NCBI GenBank assembly: GCA_916613615.1
Contig: OU744730.1
Coordinates: 33,341,315-33,405,314 of the forward strand
Reading direction: 5' to 3'
Length of the DNA stretch: 64,000 bases
DNA from: Steromphala cineraria
Taxonomy: Eukaryota > Mollusca > Gastropoda > Trochida > Trochidae
The translations under genes and the position numbers were made by a program. The notes under the pieces are model-generated. The model saw only the letters and a list, made by a program, of their open reading frames with translations. It was not told where the DNA came from and made no database searches. Below are positions 36,626 through 49,464 of this stretch, in pieces (position 1 is the stretch's first letter; every line of letters begins with the position of its first letter).

Positions 36626-37545
36626 TCGTACCCAAAACGAACTCGTCCCAACTGAGAAATTCGTACAAAAACCGAACTCGTACCCACATTTACAATAATG
36701 GTTTAATGTCAAATTGCATTGACGTCATCAATATGCATTTTGCACAATTTAACAATGCAAATATATACAGGCCTGTGCTAATTATAGTCGGACGGCGAAA
36801 TATTTTTTCCATTGAGTATCATGTTAAATCAGTGTAGTAAAATTAATTTTCATGAAAAAAGTACTTGTTCGATCCTGGGAATTATTTGCAGGTTGAATTG
36901 AAATCATCCAGCTTGAAGTTCATAAATACTGTTTTATTATATGATGAAAATGTTAATGTAATGTCACCAATTTTAACCATGTATGTACATAAACGGGAAA
37001 CGTTTTACATACATAGGTAAATCAGTTTATGTTAAATTATATAGTAAATGATTGTTTTCTATAAAAAATAAATAAACATGCTGCCCTTAACAATGAATCC
37101 ATAAACACATATCTGAAACACAGAACAATCAAAGGGGTGAAACCGTCACATTGTGGATGTACTCGGTTCACTTCATAAGGAGGCTAGCCTTGAGGGAAAT
37201 TGATCGCAACCGAGTTTTGTATCTACTAAATTATTGTTTTTGAGCATCAGTCATCATTATGTATATTATTTTAAAATACTAAAATATATTTCACGTTTCG
37301 TCCCGCATGAAATCATCTGTGTCGCTCTACTTTCCAGATAAAAAACTGCAGGCATGATCAATTTTTAATTGCATAAATATTATCAATGAAAAACTGTTTT
37401 TGTTATTGATATTATATAAGTTTGTCAGGTGATACTACTTGGCATCAAAACTAATGTGATATGACGAATCCAACGTCCGATTGTGGTACGAATCTACTGA
37501 AATTTGTGGGTACGAGTTGGTGTCGGGTACGAATTTACCGCAACC
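36626..37545. mobile_element. nested insertion inside the left inverted repeat
   Basis: Both ends carry related inverted words: AAATTCGTAC...CGAACTCGTACCCACA at 36656-36694 and TGTGGGTACGAGTTGG...GTACGAATTT at 37505-37537. It contains a relative of the 28690 fold-back element (36765-36960). No coding capacity. The boundaries are approximate. Confidence 0.5.
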
Positions 37546-39334
37546 AAGGAGAAGAAACAAAGCGCCCATAAAATGTCCAACAGGCTCTTAGGCTTTTCAT
37601 TTCCATCATTCATGATTTGTCGATTTGTCACATCTTTTCAACACTTGAAACAGAACGGTGGTGGAAATGACTCGAGCTTCAATTTTGTTTTGAAATATGT
37701 TTTGACTTTGTTTGATGTTTCGTTCTGTGATTCCTGAATATCAAAAACCTTACAAGCAATACTTTATCCTCAACCCGTTGATAATGAAAAATTGTAAACT
37801 ATGACGAATTTGAAATATTTCCTCTTCAGAAATCTACACTAAATACAAATACACGAGGTTGACAAAGATGTAAACGTGGATGAAGAGCGTATGATGAGAA
37901 AATGCCATGGATATTGATATTATTTAATATATGATATTATTTCCGTAGTGGATCAAAGGTTACATACATCATAATATTTGAATAGTTGTTGAAGCGTCAT
38001 AAATGGCTTATAAATATAGTTAAAAGTTTCTAAAAGTCGACATGCATGTCACATATATATATTTAAATTGAAAATGAAAGCGTTATTCAATGATGAAATC
38101 AACCGAATATTTCAACATGATAGCATTTAGGGAGCCAACCGAAGGTGGTTGGAGTTGATTGACCCACATGATTAGTTGAGATAAGAAATCTAATTTCATT
38201 TTCATTTTACTGAAGTACGAATCACATTCAGCCACCTCTGGTCATCGCGATTAAAGAACTTATACATATTTATCATATGTAAGAACACATATACAAACAG
38301 GTTTTTTTTTGCGTTTAAGTGAAAGTGTATGTTTAAAAGTGTATATATTAATATTAATATACCATATCAGATATATCACTAACAATGATCTATCTACACA
38401 AATGCATACAGAGCTTTAATATTAAAATGAGAAAAACAATAAAGGTTATTGTTTTAGATTTATAAATGTATATATAATAAGATAGCACATACCGTTCAGT
38501 ACATAGTTTGTCTTAATTTTGTGGGCTGTGCTGGATAAACGCTACGATAAACATTAATTTGTAATTTTTACTCCTAATTTACCTTTTATTTATGTTGATC
38601 TTACATCTATATCATTTGTATGTACCGATTATGATTTAGTCTCTCGTGACCCTATTTTGGCGATTCGTTGTATGTTTATTTTTAATGCGTATTTGTTTGC
38701 TATTATATCGTATTAAATGCGAAGTGAGACTATAATAAACAATCTGTCTGTCTGTATATGTCTGTGACGCTATTACAAAGAGTACATATCACATAACCCG
38801 TAATCAGTAAACCTTAAAATGTCTTTTGTAGGCATTTTTTTCGAAATTTCCTCTGAAAGGAAGATACCAAATTTGAACAAAATACAGACATTTAATGAGT
38901 TCTAGTGTTTAGTATATTAATTAACTCATCAACCATTCCCAATAAGAATGCATTTAAGGTCGTTTAAAAATGTTTAATACTTTCTGAGATTAATGTTTAG
39001 AAAATCATTATGAAAGTTAATAAAAACGGTACAATAGAGTATTTCTTTTTCATTTCCAAAACGTAGTTGTTTCCTACAATATATCAACCAACACTTTGGG
39101 ATGGATATCACTTTTATTTATAAAATACGCTCTAGACAAAGAACGATCAAGCCTGTATGATATAATATAACTTTTCAATAAAACCCATTTGATAACACAG
39201 CGCTAACATTACTGTTTAGCAAAAGAAAAAAATCGAAAACCGGAAGAAAGCGATGAAAAGGTTATCACAAAACACTATCAGTGAAGTTCAAAAAGGTTTC
39301 ATGTATATACATAATGCACTCGACTGGTAACATG

Positions 39335-39660
39335 TTAGTTATCCCAACACTAATAGCTTTTGAAAAAGCCCCCGATTCAGTAGAATGGAAATTCATCAAC
39401 GACTGTCTTACTGTTTTGTCTCTTCAGATAATAAGATTGAAACTTTTTATGAAGGGATTTGCACCTAACATTTTTCAAAATAACAAGGGTTTGTAGACAT
39501 GGTTATCCTCTGTCAACTTGTACCTTTCTTAAATGTGCAGACGTACTTGCTAAAATACTTTTTTAAGGACCAATTTAAAAAAAACCCAAAAAGGTATTAA
39601 CAATGATAGATCTTGAATACCTTCTCACACAAAATGCTGCCGTTACTGCTATTTTCCCTA
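39335..39660 (+). pseudogene. LINE reverse-transcriptase fragment, L1/Tx1-like, broken
   Basis: One frame reads AFEKAPDSVEWKFIND, the family's DFEKAFDSVEW motif. A shifted frame reads CRHGYPLSTCTF and CADVLAKIL, matching the CRQGDPLSPYLF...CAEVLAKI motif. Later EYLLTQNAAVTAIF stands where LISQYADDTTLF is expected, with the catalytic YADD lost. At least two frameshifts and stops separate the pieces. It differs from the minus-strand LINEs here, so it is a separate, older insertion. Confidence 0.7.
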
Positions 39661-40494
39661 ATCATAGTAGAAATCAGACTAAAGCTTAATTAGATCCAAG
39701 CTAGCCCATGCGAGTCCTCACTTATCATTATCAAGTCATTTATTCTTATCAGCAGTTCATCTTAAAACAACGCCGGACCTGGTATGCGGTGCCAGTATGG
39801 AATCTGTAGGAAGCACGAGTGAGGGGTGCCAGCTGGGGTCAAGTCAAACTTAGCTACCGGCACCAAATGTGGTATTCTAGGAAAGTCCTCTCTCTTTCAA
39901 GATCTGGCGGTACATCTTAAATACGATAACAGCCTCAACAAGTCTACAAGTAGACTCGAGAGTTTTGTATTTTAAGGGAACAACTCAGCCTCCTATTCAA
40001 TTTTTGTAATTCTATTTTCACATTCGAAGTTCTAATCTGTCATTCTGTAATCCTGTCATTTACTTAAAATAGAAGCCTAGGCACGTCTATATGTAGACTT
40101 AAAGGCTTGATAGAGATTAAACATTTTCCTATGTACAAGTATAAGTGAAATATTTTACACACACAACAACATGAATAGAGTATAAAAGTAATAACAGACA
40201 TATTCAGTAGGTATCAAATTATTACCAATGTTGATAATATGAAATTAAGAAGCATATAGGCCTATAGGTATTATATAGAAGAAACCTTTGTCTCATTTTC
40301 ATGTTTTTTATGGACCACTTTATAAGAAAGAAAGTCTAGACCTCACTCAGAACCTCAGATTTCCTCATGAACTTAAGTCGGTTGTCAGCAATAGCAATTA
40401 GTCTACCGACAAGACTTTAGTTACATCATTTTTTTGTCCTCTAGAAGAGCAAGTCTAGATCTACAATGAAATAACCATTTGTCAGAGGCTGAAT

Positions 40495-41885
40495 AAAATA
40501 ATAAATTTTTAGAGGATATTTGTGTTTTCTTGACAAATACCATGTTTATCTCATCGAGTGAGGAAGAAAGCTTATATTTTCACGAGTGGCGCAGCCACGA
40601 GTGTAAATATTTAACTTTTCTGCCTCACGAGATGAGATAAACATGGTATTTGTCAAGAAAACGCAAATTTTCTATTTATTGTATGATTTAATCACTGTAT
40701 TTTTAACAAAATTGAAGCGTATTTACGATGAGTCGGCTCCAAAGAGAGCCCGTCGCCAAAGCAACAATGATGACGTCATGAGCGTGTCATTGCGTCAGAG
40801 CATTGTTCGATGACGTCAGGTCATTGTTGTTAGTGACTGATAACACGGTTTATTGTCATTCATAGATCTCGGTATTTCATCGCCAATCATATAATAAATG
40901 CAATTATTTTTTCAAAGACTGAATATCATATTTATATATTAATCTTTATTACCCTTAAGATAAATTTATCGAATTCTGATAAGTCAATAGCCAAAGCATA
41001 TCGTGAGGTAGAAAAGTTCAATATTTTCACTCGTGGCTGCGCCACTCGTGAAAATATCAACTTTCTACCTCGCTCGATGAGATAAACATGGTATTTGTCA
41101 AGAATTGACAGATATTCTATTTATTATATGATTAAATCCTTCTAATTACGTCAAAAAAGGCCAATTTCATGTTGAGCGGCCACTTGGAAGAGCCCGTCAC
41201 CGCGGTAACAGTGTGACGTCATATGAGAATTCATGACGTCAGACCATTGTTACATGACGTCAAAGTCTTGAACCTGACGTCACTCGAGTGGTGATAAAGT
41301 TTATCACCACTCAGTAGAGTGACGATAAAGGTTATCACCACTGTAGCCAGATAGAGGGTTTATTTCACTGATAGAACAGAGTATCTGACCCTTAATCATA
41401 AAATAAATAGAGAATCTCACCCAAGTGTCTTCTGATATCAAATATATCAACACAAGTTGATAAAAGTATCAAATATCCGAGGCTTGCCGAGGATATTTTA
41501 CTTTTATCAACGAGTGTTGATATATTTGATATCAGAAGACACGAGGGTGAGATTCTTTTTATCATCCAAATCATTTTTTATCACATTTACATGAAAAATG
41601 TACATCTTTGAACACTGCATAGCCCTCCAACTCCTATGTAATAGCATTGTGACGTCATCATGTTAATGACGTCATAGCATTGTGACGCTGTTGTGTTTAT
41701 GACGTCATAGCATTGTGACGTCATTACTGATGATGTAAAACCTTTGTGATGTCATGTATTTTCTGATTACAGGGAATTGTTCAAAATCTACTGTCAAAGT
41801 GATATCTCCTAGGAGATATCGCTTGATCTTTCACAAGCGATATCTCCTGTGGAACACAGTTTTGGATGATAAATCTTTTTATCGA
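40495..41885. repeat. tandem modules of long palindromes plus TGACGTCA clusters
   Basis: Hairpin-forming inverted repeats lie at about 40495-40684, 41001-41080, 41288-41342, 41405-41570 and 41798-41880. They alternate with stretches rich in TGACGTCA (about ten exact sites: near 40770, 40812, 41215, 41233, 41255, 41276, 41651, 41667, 41700 and 41716). The first two modules are paralogous: both contain GATGAGATAAACATGGTATT followed by a GAGCCCGTC stretch and then the CRE sites, about 450-550 bases apart. There is no coding potential. Confidence 0.75.
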
Positions 41886-42135
41886 TTGTCCTATTATTGA
41901 CTTTTACTTTCCTGAGATATTAAAACTCAGACTCACATTTACATAAATAGTGTAAAGTTAAAAAACAATTTGAAACTGTTTTTATGATATAAAGATTAAT
42001 CATTAATGTATTCAGAAGGCTTCCTTTGAAATTAAATAAACATGTCCTTTCCCAGTACCCCGATTTGACCGTGGTTTAGAATAGTGTAAGAACCAAATTT
42101 TGACGAGTTATTGTTGTTAGTTTTAGAAGGATTAG

Positions 42136-42380
42136 TCCCACGATGCTTATCAGTGTTTTGGTAGCCCAGACCTCCCTTGTCCCCCTCACTGAACTGTGAC
42201 ACCCCCATAAAGTTATCTCTAATGTGTTTGTAGCGATACAGTTCAAATTGTTAAGATAGTTCCAGCTCGTTCTGTAAATTGACTTCGGCCTTTTCCGGTT
42301 AACTGTTAAATTGTCCTGTCACTTTTCTGAACTGTCTAAGTAAAAGAACTGCCCAGCTAAGATATGAAGCCTGATAAGCA
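42136..42380. repeat. dispersed repeat family D, copy 1
   Basis: Two blocks recur elsewhere in the intron. GATGCTTATCAGTG...CCCATAAAGT is also at 48471-48590. TAGTTCCAGCTCGTT...GACTTCGGCCTTTTC...AAGATATGA is also at 50567-50690. Class unknown. Confidence 0.7.
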
Positions 42381-42416
42381 TAGTTGTTAAATAGCAAGTG
42401 TGAAAAAGCTGTATCA

Positions 42417-42912
42417 GAGTTTAGCAAGATTTAGCCAGACAGAGTTTAGTAAGATTTAGCCAGACAGAGTTTAGTAAGATTTAGCCAGACAGAGTTTAGT
42501 AAGATTTAGCCAGAGTAAGAGTTTAGTAAGATTTAGCCAGAGTAAGAGTTTAGTAAGATTTAGCCAGAGTAAGAGTTTAGTAAGATTTAGCCAGAGTAAG
42601 AGTTTAGTAAGATTTAGCCAGAGTAAGAGTTTAGTAAGATTTAGCCAGACAGAGTTTAGTAAGATTTAGCCAGAGTAAGAGTTTAGCAAGATTTAGCCAG
42701 ACAGAGTTTAGTAAGATTTAGCCAGACAGAGTTTAGTAAGATTTAGCCAGACAGAGTTTAGTAAGATTTAGCCAGAGTAAGAGTTTAGTAAGATTTAGCC
42801 AGAGTAAGAGTTTAGTAAGATTTAGCCAGAGTAAGAGTTTAGTAAGATTTAGCCAGAGTAAGAGTTTAGTAAGATTTAGCCAGAGTAAGAGTTTAGTAAG
42901 ATTTAGCCAGAG
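42417..42912. repeat. 25/27 bp tandem array, about 19 units
   Basis: The unit AGTTTAGTAAGATTTAGCCAG is followed by either ACAG (25 bp) or AGTAAG (27 bp). About 19 units, with runs of each type; the junction decays into TAGTAAGA/AGTAAGAAG words to 42960. The repetitive leucine-rich reading frame on the minus strand is a by-product of the array. Confidence 0.93.
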
Positions 42913-44566
42913 TAGGACTGTATAGTAAGAGTTAGTAAGAAGTTGTAAGAAGTAAGAAGATCTATGGTTTTTCAACCAAACTTAGTTGTAGCAAACTTAG
43001 TTGTGTCAAACTTAAGTACATATATCAATTCAAGTATCGATGAGCAATATATTTTATATAGGCGGCTTTTTTCTATAGATGGTCCATAAATCTTAAAAAC
43101 ATGATACGAAAATGATATTTCTTGGTGAACGTATTTCTTGAAAGTTACGTTATGGCCACGCATTGAATGATATCGGTCTTCAATTATATTCAAATTGCAC
43201 CTTTGCTTGATTCAGCGTTCTCTTTTGGTCCGATATATCTACCTGTTCCGACTAGCAAATTATAAGATTGGATTTTATATGTCCCAACATTGTAAGGCGG
43301 AATGGACTTTGTTGTCTAAACATGGCTAAAACATTCTTAAATAAGACATTAATTATAAATGGATGGCAAAGTCCCCAAATCTTTAAAAAAACACAATTTT
43401 ATTTACGTTTTTACACATATTCCTTAAAAACTTCACTTCTTTTACCATACTTTTTTAATTAACTATCAATGATATTACACTAATACAACCTATACATGTA
43501 CGGCCTACACTATACGATTCGACAACTGGGCCAATACAGGTACAGTAAGCGGGGCCAATAAGGGCAAAACTGGTCCATTACATCAGACCTCGGACCTGTA
43601 ACTGAACCAATACGGGCAAAATTTATTTATAACATTATAATCTCTCTGTATAAAATCAATGACTTAAATGAACAATGGACTTCTTTGATTTCTGTCAAGG
43701 ATGTGTAAATATTGTAAATAACCGCACAATAAATTTACTTAATCGACTCAAATGGATATGTGAACAAACACTTGTATCATTCTTTGAAATCATGTAGGGC
43801 TATATCTTTTGTTACAAATGTATAACACAATATTACAAAACACGTACATTATCAGCAAATGTTAAATAAATAAATAAAACACAGTATTCCAATGTTTATT
43901 CGGCACATTTTATTATGGTATGTGTGTTCAAGTGTCAATCTTGGGCCGTCAACCATAAACATTGTTTTGTATTCTTTCAGTGTTTGGAATTTTCTGCTTC
44001 GGGACGACACTATTGTCATCAGTGTATCCACTTATGTTTTGACAAGACTTCTGTGCATTTTCCATAATTCATTCCAATGATGGAGATGGAAGTCTTAACT
44101 TTTTTAGTATGGAATATTTCTCAAAAAGACGCAACGTGTGCCAACAGATCTTTGATTTGTGTAACAAAATTATAACGATTAACATTTACTTTTCAACAAA
44201 AAGGTATTTATCAACGCCTGCGAAAACTCAGGCGAACACATAGCAAATTGATTAGTGCACACATGTATAAATTTACATATGAGTAATAGTGCACACATGT
44301 GTAAGAGATTTGCATGCGAGCAAAGCGTCATGCAAAACACATTAATATTATCCATCATTTGATTCTCGTTTTATCTTTTGATAGTTCTATGTTGATCTGG
44401 ATTCTAGCTAATACATTATTTTGGTAACGTTTCCCTTTGGCGGTAAATAACACAATAAATCAAACTGGAACGTGATTATACACGTAATTACATATGTTTC
44501 CCCCTTCTTTTGTCATTTGTATTTGTAAATTAAACTTTCTGAATGAACAGCTAGACTGTACAAGAT

Positions 44567-46690
44567 ACAAGATACAAAGATACAAAGTTTATTGCATATA
44601 CATTCCATGAAGAAACAGATGCAAATACTAACACATAGATAACAACAATTAAATGACATGATAAAAATGACACAATTAATAAAGCTACATACTAAATAGC
44701 ATGATAACACAATAGCTACACATAGATCAAATGAAAACAACTGATTGAAAAAAATATGGCTATAATCTAAATTGGTAAAGGAAATGACAAATTATATTAA
44801 TATAATCAGGATCATCATTCCTAAGTATAAAATGGAAAAGTTCATCATCCGTAATTTTCAGGCTTTTCAAACTATCGAGCAATAGCTCTCGCTGATGAAA
44901 ATGTTTTTTACAATATAATATATAATGTCTTTCATCCTCTAATATTTTACAAGTATCACATAGGCTACTCTATCATTTACTGGGGTTGGTGGTTTAGTAT
45001 GTCTGCCGGTTTCAATTCTAAGGTGATGGTTACTCAATCTGAGTTTAGATAAATGGATCCTGTATTTTCTTATTTTACAAACAGTTAAGTATGGCTCTAA
45101 GTTTATATTATTCTTAATTAGTCTATATGTTCTAAGCTTACTTTTACCATGTTGATTAATTTTGTCTGCAGTAGATTCATTGAATAGTTTATTAAACTTA
45201 ACGGTGAGTTTTTGCTTTAATTTATCACTGCTGATGTCAACAGAATCTATGTCATAGTGTTTGAGACACAGATTAAGTTGGTGAAGCCAGCCAATCTTTT
45301 TCGAAGCCAGCTGAGAATTTTCGGCAAGAGCATGTTTCAAAATATGGTTGTTAGATGATTTAATATGTTTATAGAAATTGAACATTTTAGTAATAACAGT
45401 ATATATCATGGGAAATATACCAAGTTCTGCCCTGCTGCCCCAATTTGAAGCTTTCTTTGTCACACCTAGAATTGATTTACAAAATTGTAACTGAACTCGC
45501 TCTGGAATAAATGTGTCGACATTTTTAAGAAAAATAGATTCAGCCCCCCAAATTTCACAATTGTATAAAACTATAGGCTCAATAAGAGTTTTAAATAACT
45601 TACATGCTAGCGCCACTGGAATATCATATTGAAATAGGTTTGTTCGCAAATTATGGAAAGCACCCATACCTTTTTTAAGGAGATATTTAGCTGAATTTTT
45701 AAGTCTACCATTTGAGTGAAACATAATACCCAGATAGTTATATTTATCACTAACAGATATCACTTGCTTTTGGATGTACCATTTATATTTCTGTTGGGAT
45801 ATACCATTACTACCAAAGACAACTACATTTGTTTTGTCAATATTTACATCTAGAAAGTTCTGAGAACAGAATTCGGATAGAGTGTCTAAAAGTTCTTGTA
45901 ATTTTGCTGGACTATTAGCAAAAACAACTAAGTCATCCGCAAATAGTAAATGGCATATATCAAAACCATTGAGAGTTACAGAATTATCATAGTTGAAAAA
46001 TGAAGATATATCATTAATAAATACATTAAAAAGCGTTGGTAAAAGAATACAACCTTGTCTTACACCAATATTTGAATGGAAAGATTCAGAGATGCCATCA
46101 TTTGTCTTAACTTTGTAGGATACTTGGGAATAAAGAGATGATATTACACTTAGTATATTGCCTGAGATGCCATTGGCATGTAGTTTAGAAATGAGAATTG
46201 GTCTTCTTACTGAATCAAATGCTTTTTTAAAGTCAATGAAGCAGGTGTAGAGTTTCTTCTTTTTACTTTTTGAAGCGTCAATTAGTGTTTTCAGGATAAA
46301 TATATTGTCGGATGTACGGTGATCTTTTTTGAATCCGCTTTGGCAAGTATCGTTTAGTTTATTTATAGACATATGATGATTTATTCTTTCATTTAATATT
46401 TTACAAAATAATTTACCTATTGATCCACTTATTGCAATACCTCTGTAGTTGTTGGAAACAGTTTTATCACCTTTCTTGTGGAGGGGGGTTATGATAGAGG
46501 ATGACCACGCAGCAGGAAAATGACCAGAAGATAATAAGTCATTAAATAGTTTTATAAGTTGGTCAATTATATTGGGTAAAATAGCCTTGAGTAGCTCGGT
46601 ACTAATATTATCCTCACCCGGAGATTTATTCAATTTCATTTGGGAGACGCATTTATAAATTTCCTTAGCAGTTATTGTATCGAGGGCTCT
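44567..46690 (-). mobile_element. non-LTR retrotransposon (LINE 1), 5'-truncated
   Basis: Minus-strand element with a reverse-transcriptase frame, a 3' untranslated stretch and a 3' tail of short repeats (GATACAAGATACAAAGATACAA at 44575 on the + strand). The frame continues upstream of its first Met to about 46690 (ITAKEIYKC). Endonuclease and ORF1 regions are absent, so it is 5'-truncated. Confidence 0.9.
44939..46639 (-). CDS. reverse transcriptase of LINE 1, 566 codons, one late frameshift
   Basis: Copies RNA of the element during target-primed insertion. Motifs in order: KSPGEDNIS near the start, HKKGDKTVSNNYRGIA, CQSGFKK, FIDFKKAFDS, GVRQGC, LLFADDLVVF (catalytic Asp pair intact) and YLGI, then the C-terminal KLRLSNHHLRIETGRH. 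The frame ends RVAYVILVKY. The -1 neighbour frame instead gives SLCDTCKILEDERHYILYC, the expected Cys-His motif, so a single-base deletion near 44972 removed it. The coding frame originally ran to about 44770. No other stop interrupts 1.7 kb, so the insertion is fairly young. Clade not determined. Confidence 0.88.
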   Translation of the reverse strand: MKLNKSPGEDNISTELLKAILPNIIDQLIKLFNDLLSSGHFPAAWSSSIITPLHKKGDKTVSNNYRGIAISGSIGKLFCKILNERINHHMSINKLNDTCQSGFKKDHRTSDNIFILKTLIDASKSKKKKLYTCFIDFKKAFDSVRRPILISKLHANGISGNILSVISSLYSQVSYKVKTNDGISESFHSNIGVRQGCILLPTLFNVFINDISSFFNYDNSVTLNGFDICHLLFADDLVVFANSPAKLQELLDTLSEFCSQNFLDVNIDKTNVVVFGSNGISQQKYKWYIQKQVISVSDKYNYLGIMFHSNGRLKNSAKYLLKKGMGAFHNLRTNLFQYDIPVALACKLFKTLIEPIVLYNCEIWGAESIFLKNVDTFIPERVQLQFCKSILGVTKKASNWGSRAELGIFPMIYTVITKMFNFYKHIKSSNNHILKHALAENSQLASKKIGWLHQLNLCLKHYDIDSVDISSDKLKQKLTVKFNKLFNESTADKINQHGKSKLRTYRLIKNNINLEPYLTVCKIRKYRIHLSKLRLSNHHLRIETGRHTKPPTPVNDRVAYVILVKY

Positions 46691-48470
46691 TCCTGATCTC
46701 TTCCACTGACCCCCATTGAGATCCCAGTCCCTCGTACTCCAAAATAGCCTAGGTTCCCTGGGTTAAACATTCCAGATGGAGGTTAGATGTCACCAACTTC
46801 TGCATTTACTCAAGTTAAGCTAATTGAGCATGAAATGAAAACAAACAGTCGAGGAACCCTCTCGTAGACGCCTCTGCTTTGTACGTAGGCACATTTATTG
46901 GACCGATATCAAAATGGCTTGAGGTGTGTGTCACATTTAACAATAAAATACATAAATGCTTTGTGTTAACGGTAAACCTCAACTGCTTCAAGATAATTAC
47001 ATAATACTTTTCCACTAATACAATTTCTTTTACATGCTTGATATGCACACTGAGTCAATTTGCTGAAGCTATAATCTGTCTGAGAGTATGGCTTTTATGA
47101 CAAAAGGAATGACGATGGGACCCGATAATAGGATTCCTTAGAAGTTGTTATATTTTTCATTGTTCTCAAATGTTATTTAGATTTGTACCGTTAGTTTTGA
47201 AAAGCACAACAACATGGCTGTCAAGACAACAATGTAAATCCAGCATAGATCTAGGTTTTCCTACCAGATAAAACAACTTTATTATCAGTTTATCTATTCT
47301 AGCAATGACAATCTTTATTAATGATATACTTTTTCAGTTCAGGCCTATTCCAAGTGAATGGAGGTCTGGCCCTCCAACTATTTATATGAAAAAGGGATAT
47401 ATATGTAATACAGCTAGAGGATACATTGGCCTGTTTAGGTCAAAGAGCTTGTATAAATTGTTTGATAAAAAAACCCATTGAATAAAGGCCATAACGTTCC
47501 TGTCCAAATTTCACCGACCTGCCACCACCAACTTACACAATGGAAATACACACTTTATAATAGCTTAAGAATCAAGAAAAAGGTTAAAAAGAACGAAATA
47601 ATGATAACATTTATATAACAGCTTTGAAATAAATTGAAAGATAAGCCTATGCAATGCTATTGTTGCGGTGAAACCTGCGAGTATCGACTGGAACAATGTG
47701 TGATACTGCAATAAAATTCAGTGTAGCATTGCACCCAAACCTTACTGCGTGGGAACATGTTGATGCTCAATGTTGATGGCCCATTAAACAAACTTTACGG
47801 ACATTGAGAGATAATATGTTAGTAACGGTTACGGACATGATGACAGCTACTTCAAAAGAGTAGAAAACGTGCTATAAATTTTAAAACATAAACACTGATA
47901 TTAATTTTGTATTCATCTTTTATTCGTTTTAATTTTTAAATGTATGTGTTGTTAATAAACATGCAGATACCAAGTATAAATATTTCAAATATCGATCAAG
48001 TTAGATCTCTCAAACAAAGGTTAAGATATTCATTAGATTGCTATTGCTTTAACTGTTTGCTGTACCCACTTAATTATATAACAGAGTTCAAAAGAATTAT
48101 ATTAAGATTCAGCAAACAGTAGCAAAAGCTTTGGATACATTAACTGCCTGTATTACAGACCTATTTCAGAGTTCAAATGCTGAACTTGTAGCGTTTGTCT
48201 GATAATCACTGAAAGAAATGTAAAAAGATAATGAGGAAAAACGTTTTAAAGGACACGCCATGACGAAAAAGCTAAAGTAACTCAGCATTTCTTGTACGTA
48301 TACGTATGAATCCTCAAAACAACTGTGAGGAAAGAGAGACAAATGAGACCTCCGTGCATCAAGGATTAAGGCTCTTTAAAATGATAGCTGCTTAAATAAG
48401 AACATTCGATTTTATGGATGCTGTAATTTATGAAGCTTGATGAAATATATATTTTTTTTAAAATTACAAA

Positions 48471-48720
48471 TAGTCCCACACGATGCTTATCAGTGATTTT
48501 GATTTTGTAGCCAAGATCTTCCTTGCCACTCCCACCCCCCCTTTGATTTGTGACACCCCATAAAGTCCATTTCCACTAAGTCCCTAACTGATGAGATTTT
48601 TTCCAAGATAAGACCGGGTGTGAACCTCATGGATGACCGGCACAGGGCCATAACTGGCACATTCCCCAGAGTGGGTGCCAATTGTAATCCCTCTAACATT
48701 AACATAGGGTAGCTATACCC
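48471..48720. repeat. dispersed repeat family D, copy 2
   Basis: GATGCTTATCAGTGATTTTG and GTGACACCCCATAAAGT match 42141-42215. The later part (about 48590-48720) is not seen in the other copies in this window. Confidence 0.6.
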
Positions 48721-49464
48721 TAAAACACAACAGACTTCTTGCTCTAGTTAATGTATTTTTATATGACAAAAACACTTTAAATGCACATAATACATTTTTA
48801 AAAGATTGATTTATAAATAAACAAACAACCGAAGCGAAATCATTTACATATGTAAACTTTTACAACGTATATATATACAATATAAAAGGCTTGCGATAAA
48901 AACAACGATAAAACTGTACAAATTACTATGTAGTGTAATAATCCAAATCAAGTCAGATGTCTGCTGATAATCTGTGATTAATTTACAAATTAAAGAATGA
49001 TACTTACAAATGATATGTACACAAATCAAATCTTTTTAAAAAATGCTTCTTTTTCTTTGTCCACTGATAGCTCTTTGGTTTTAGAATATCAATCCAACCT
49101 TTTTACTGTATATCTGAGATCTATAATATACACGTTTTCAAATATGCTAGTATATGGTGTTGTGTAAACTCTGAATGTCCATGCAGTAGATGTACTTCTC
49201 TGGGTGTTTATGATACATATTAAACACTGTTGTGTAACATTCCAATTTTCGTCGATAATAAATACATATCTTAAGGTACTAAATCATAATTGTGTAGTTA
49301 ACATATTTGTTCTGTGATATTTTTGTGTCAGTGAATGCACATATATGTACACAGAGAAAGAGAGAGAGAGAGCAGAGGAAGAAATGATAGGTCAAGATAT
49401 CTGATAAGGAGTTGAAAGGCCACACTTAGTCTGTCTAACAGCCCCTGAAACAAAATATCTTTAA

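Noticed and set aside
42733..42975. 80-codon minus-strand frame with a repeated LLWLNLTK motif
   Set aside because: It is a translation of the 25/27 bp tandem array; the frame exists only because 27 is divisible by three.
43892..44080. 62-codon + strand frame
   Set aside because: Hydrophobic but unsupported by splice sites, homology or context.
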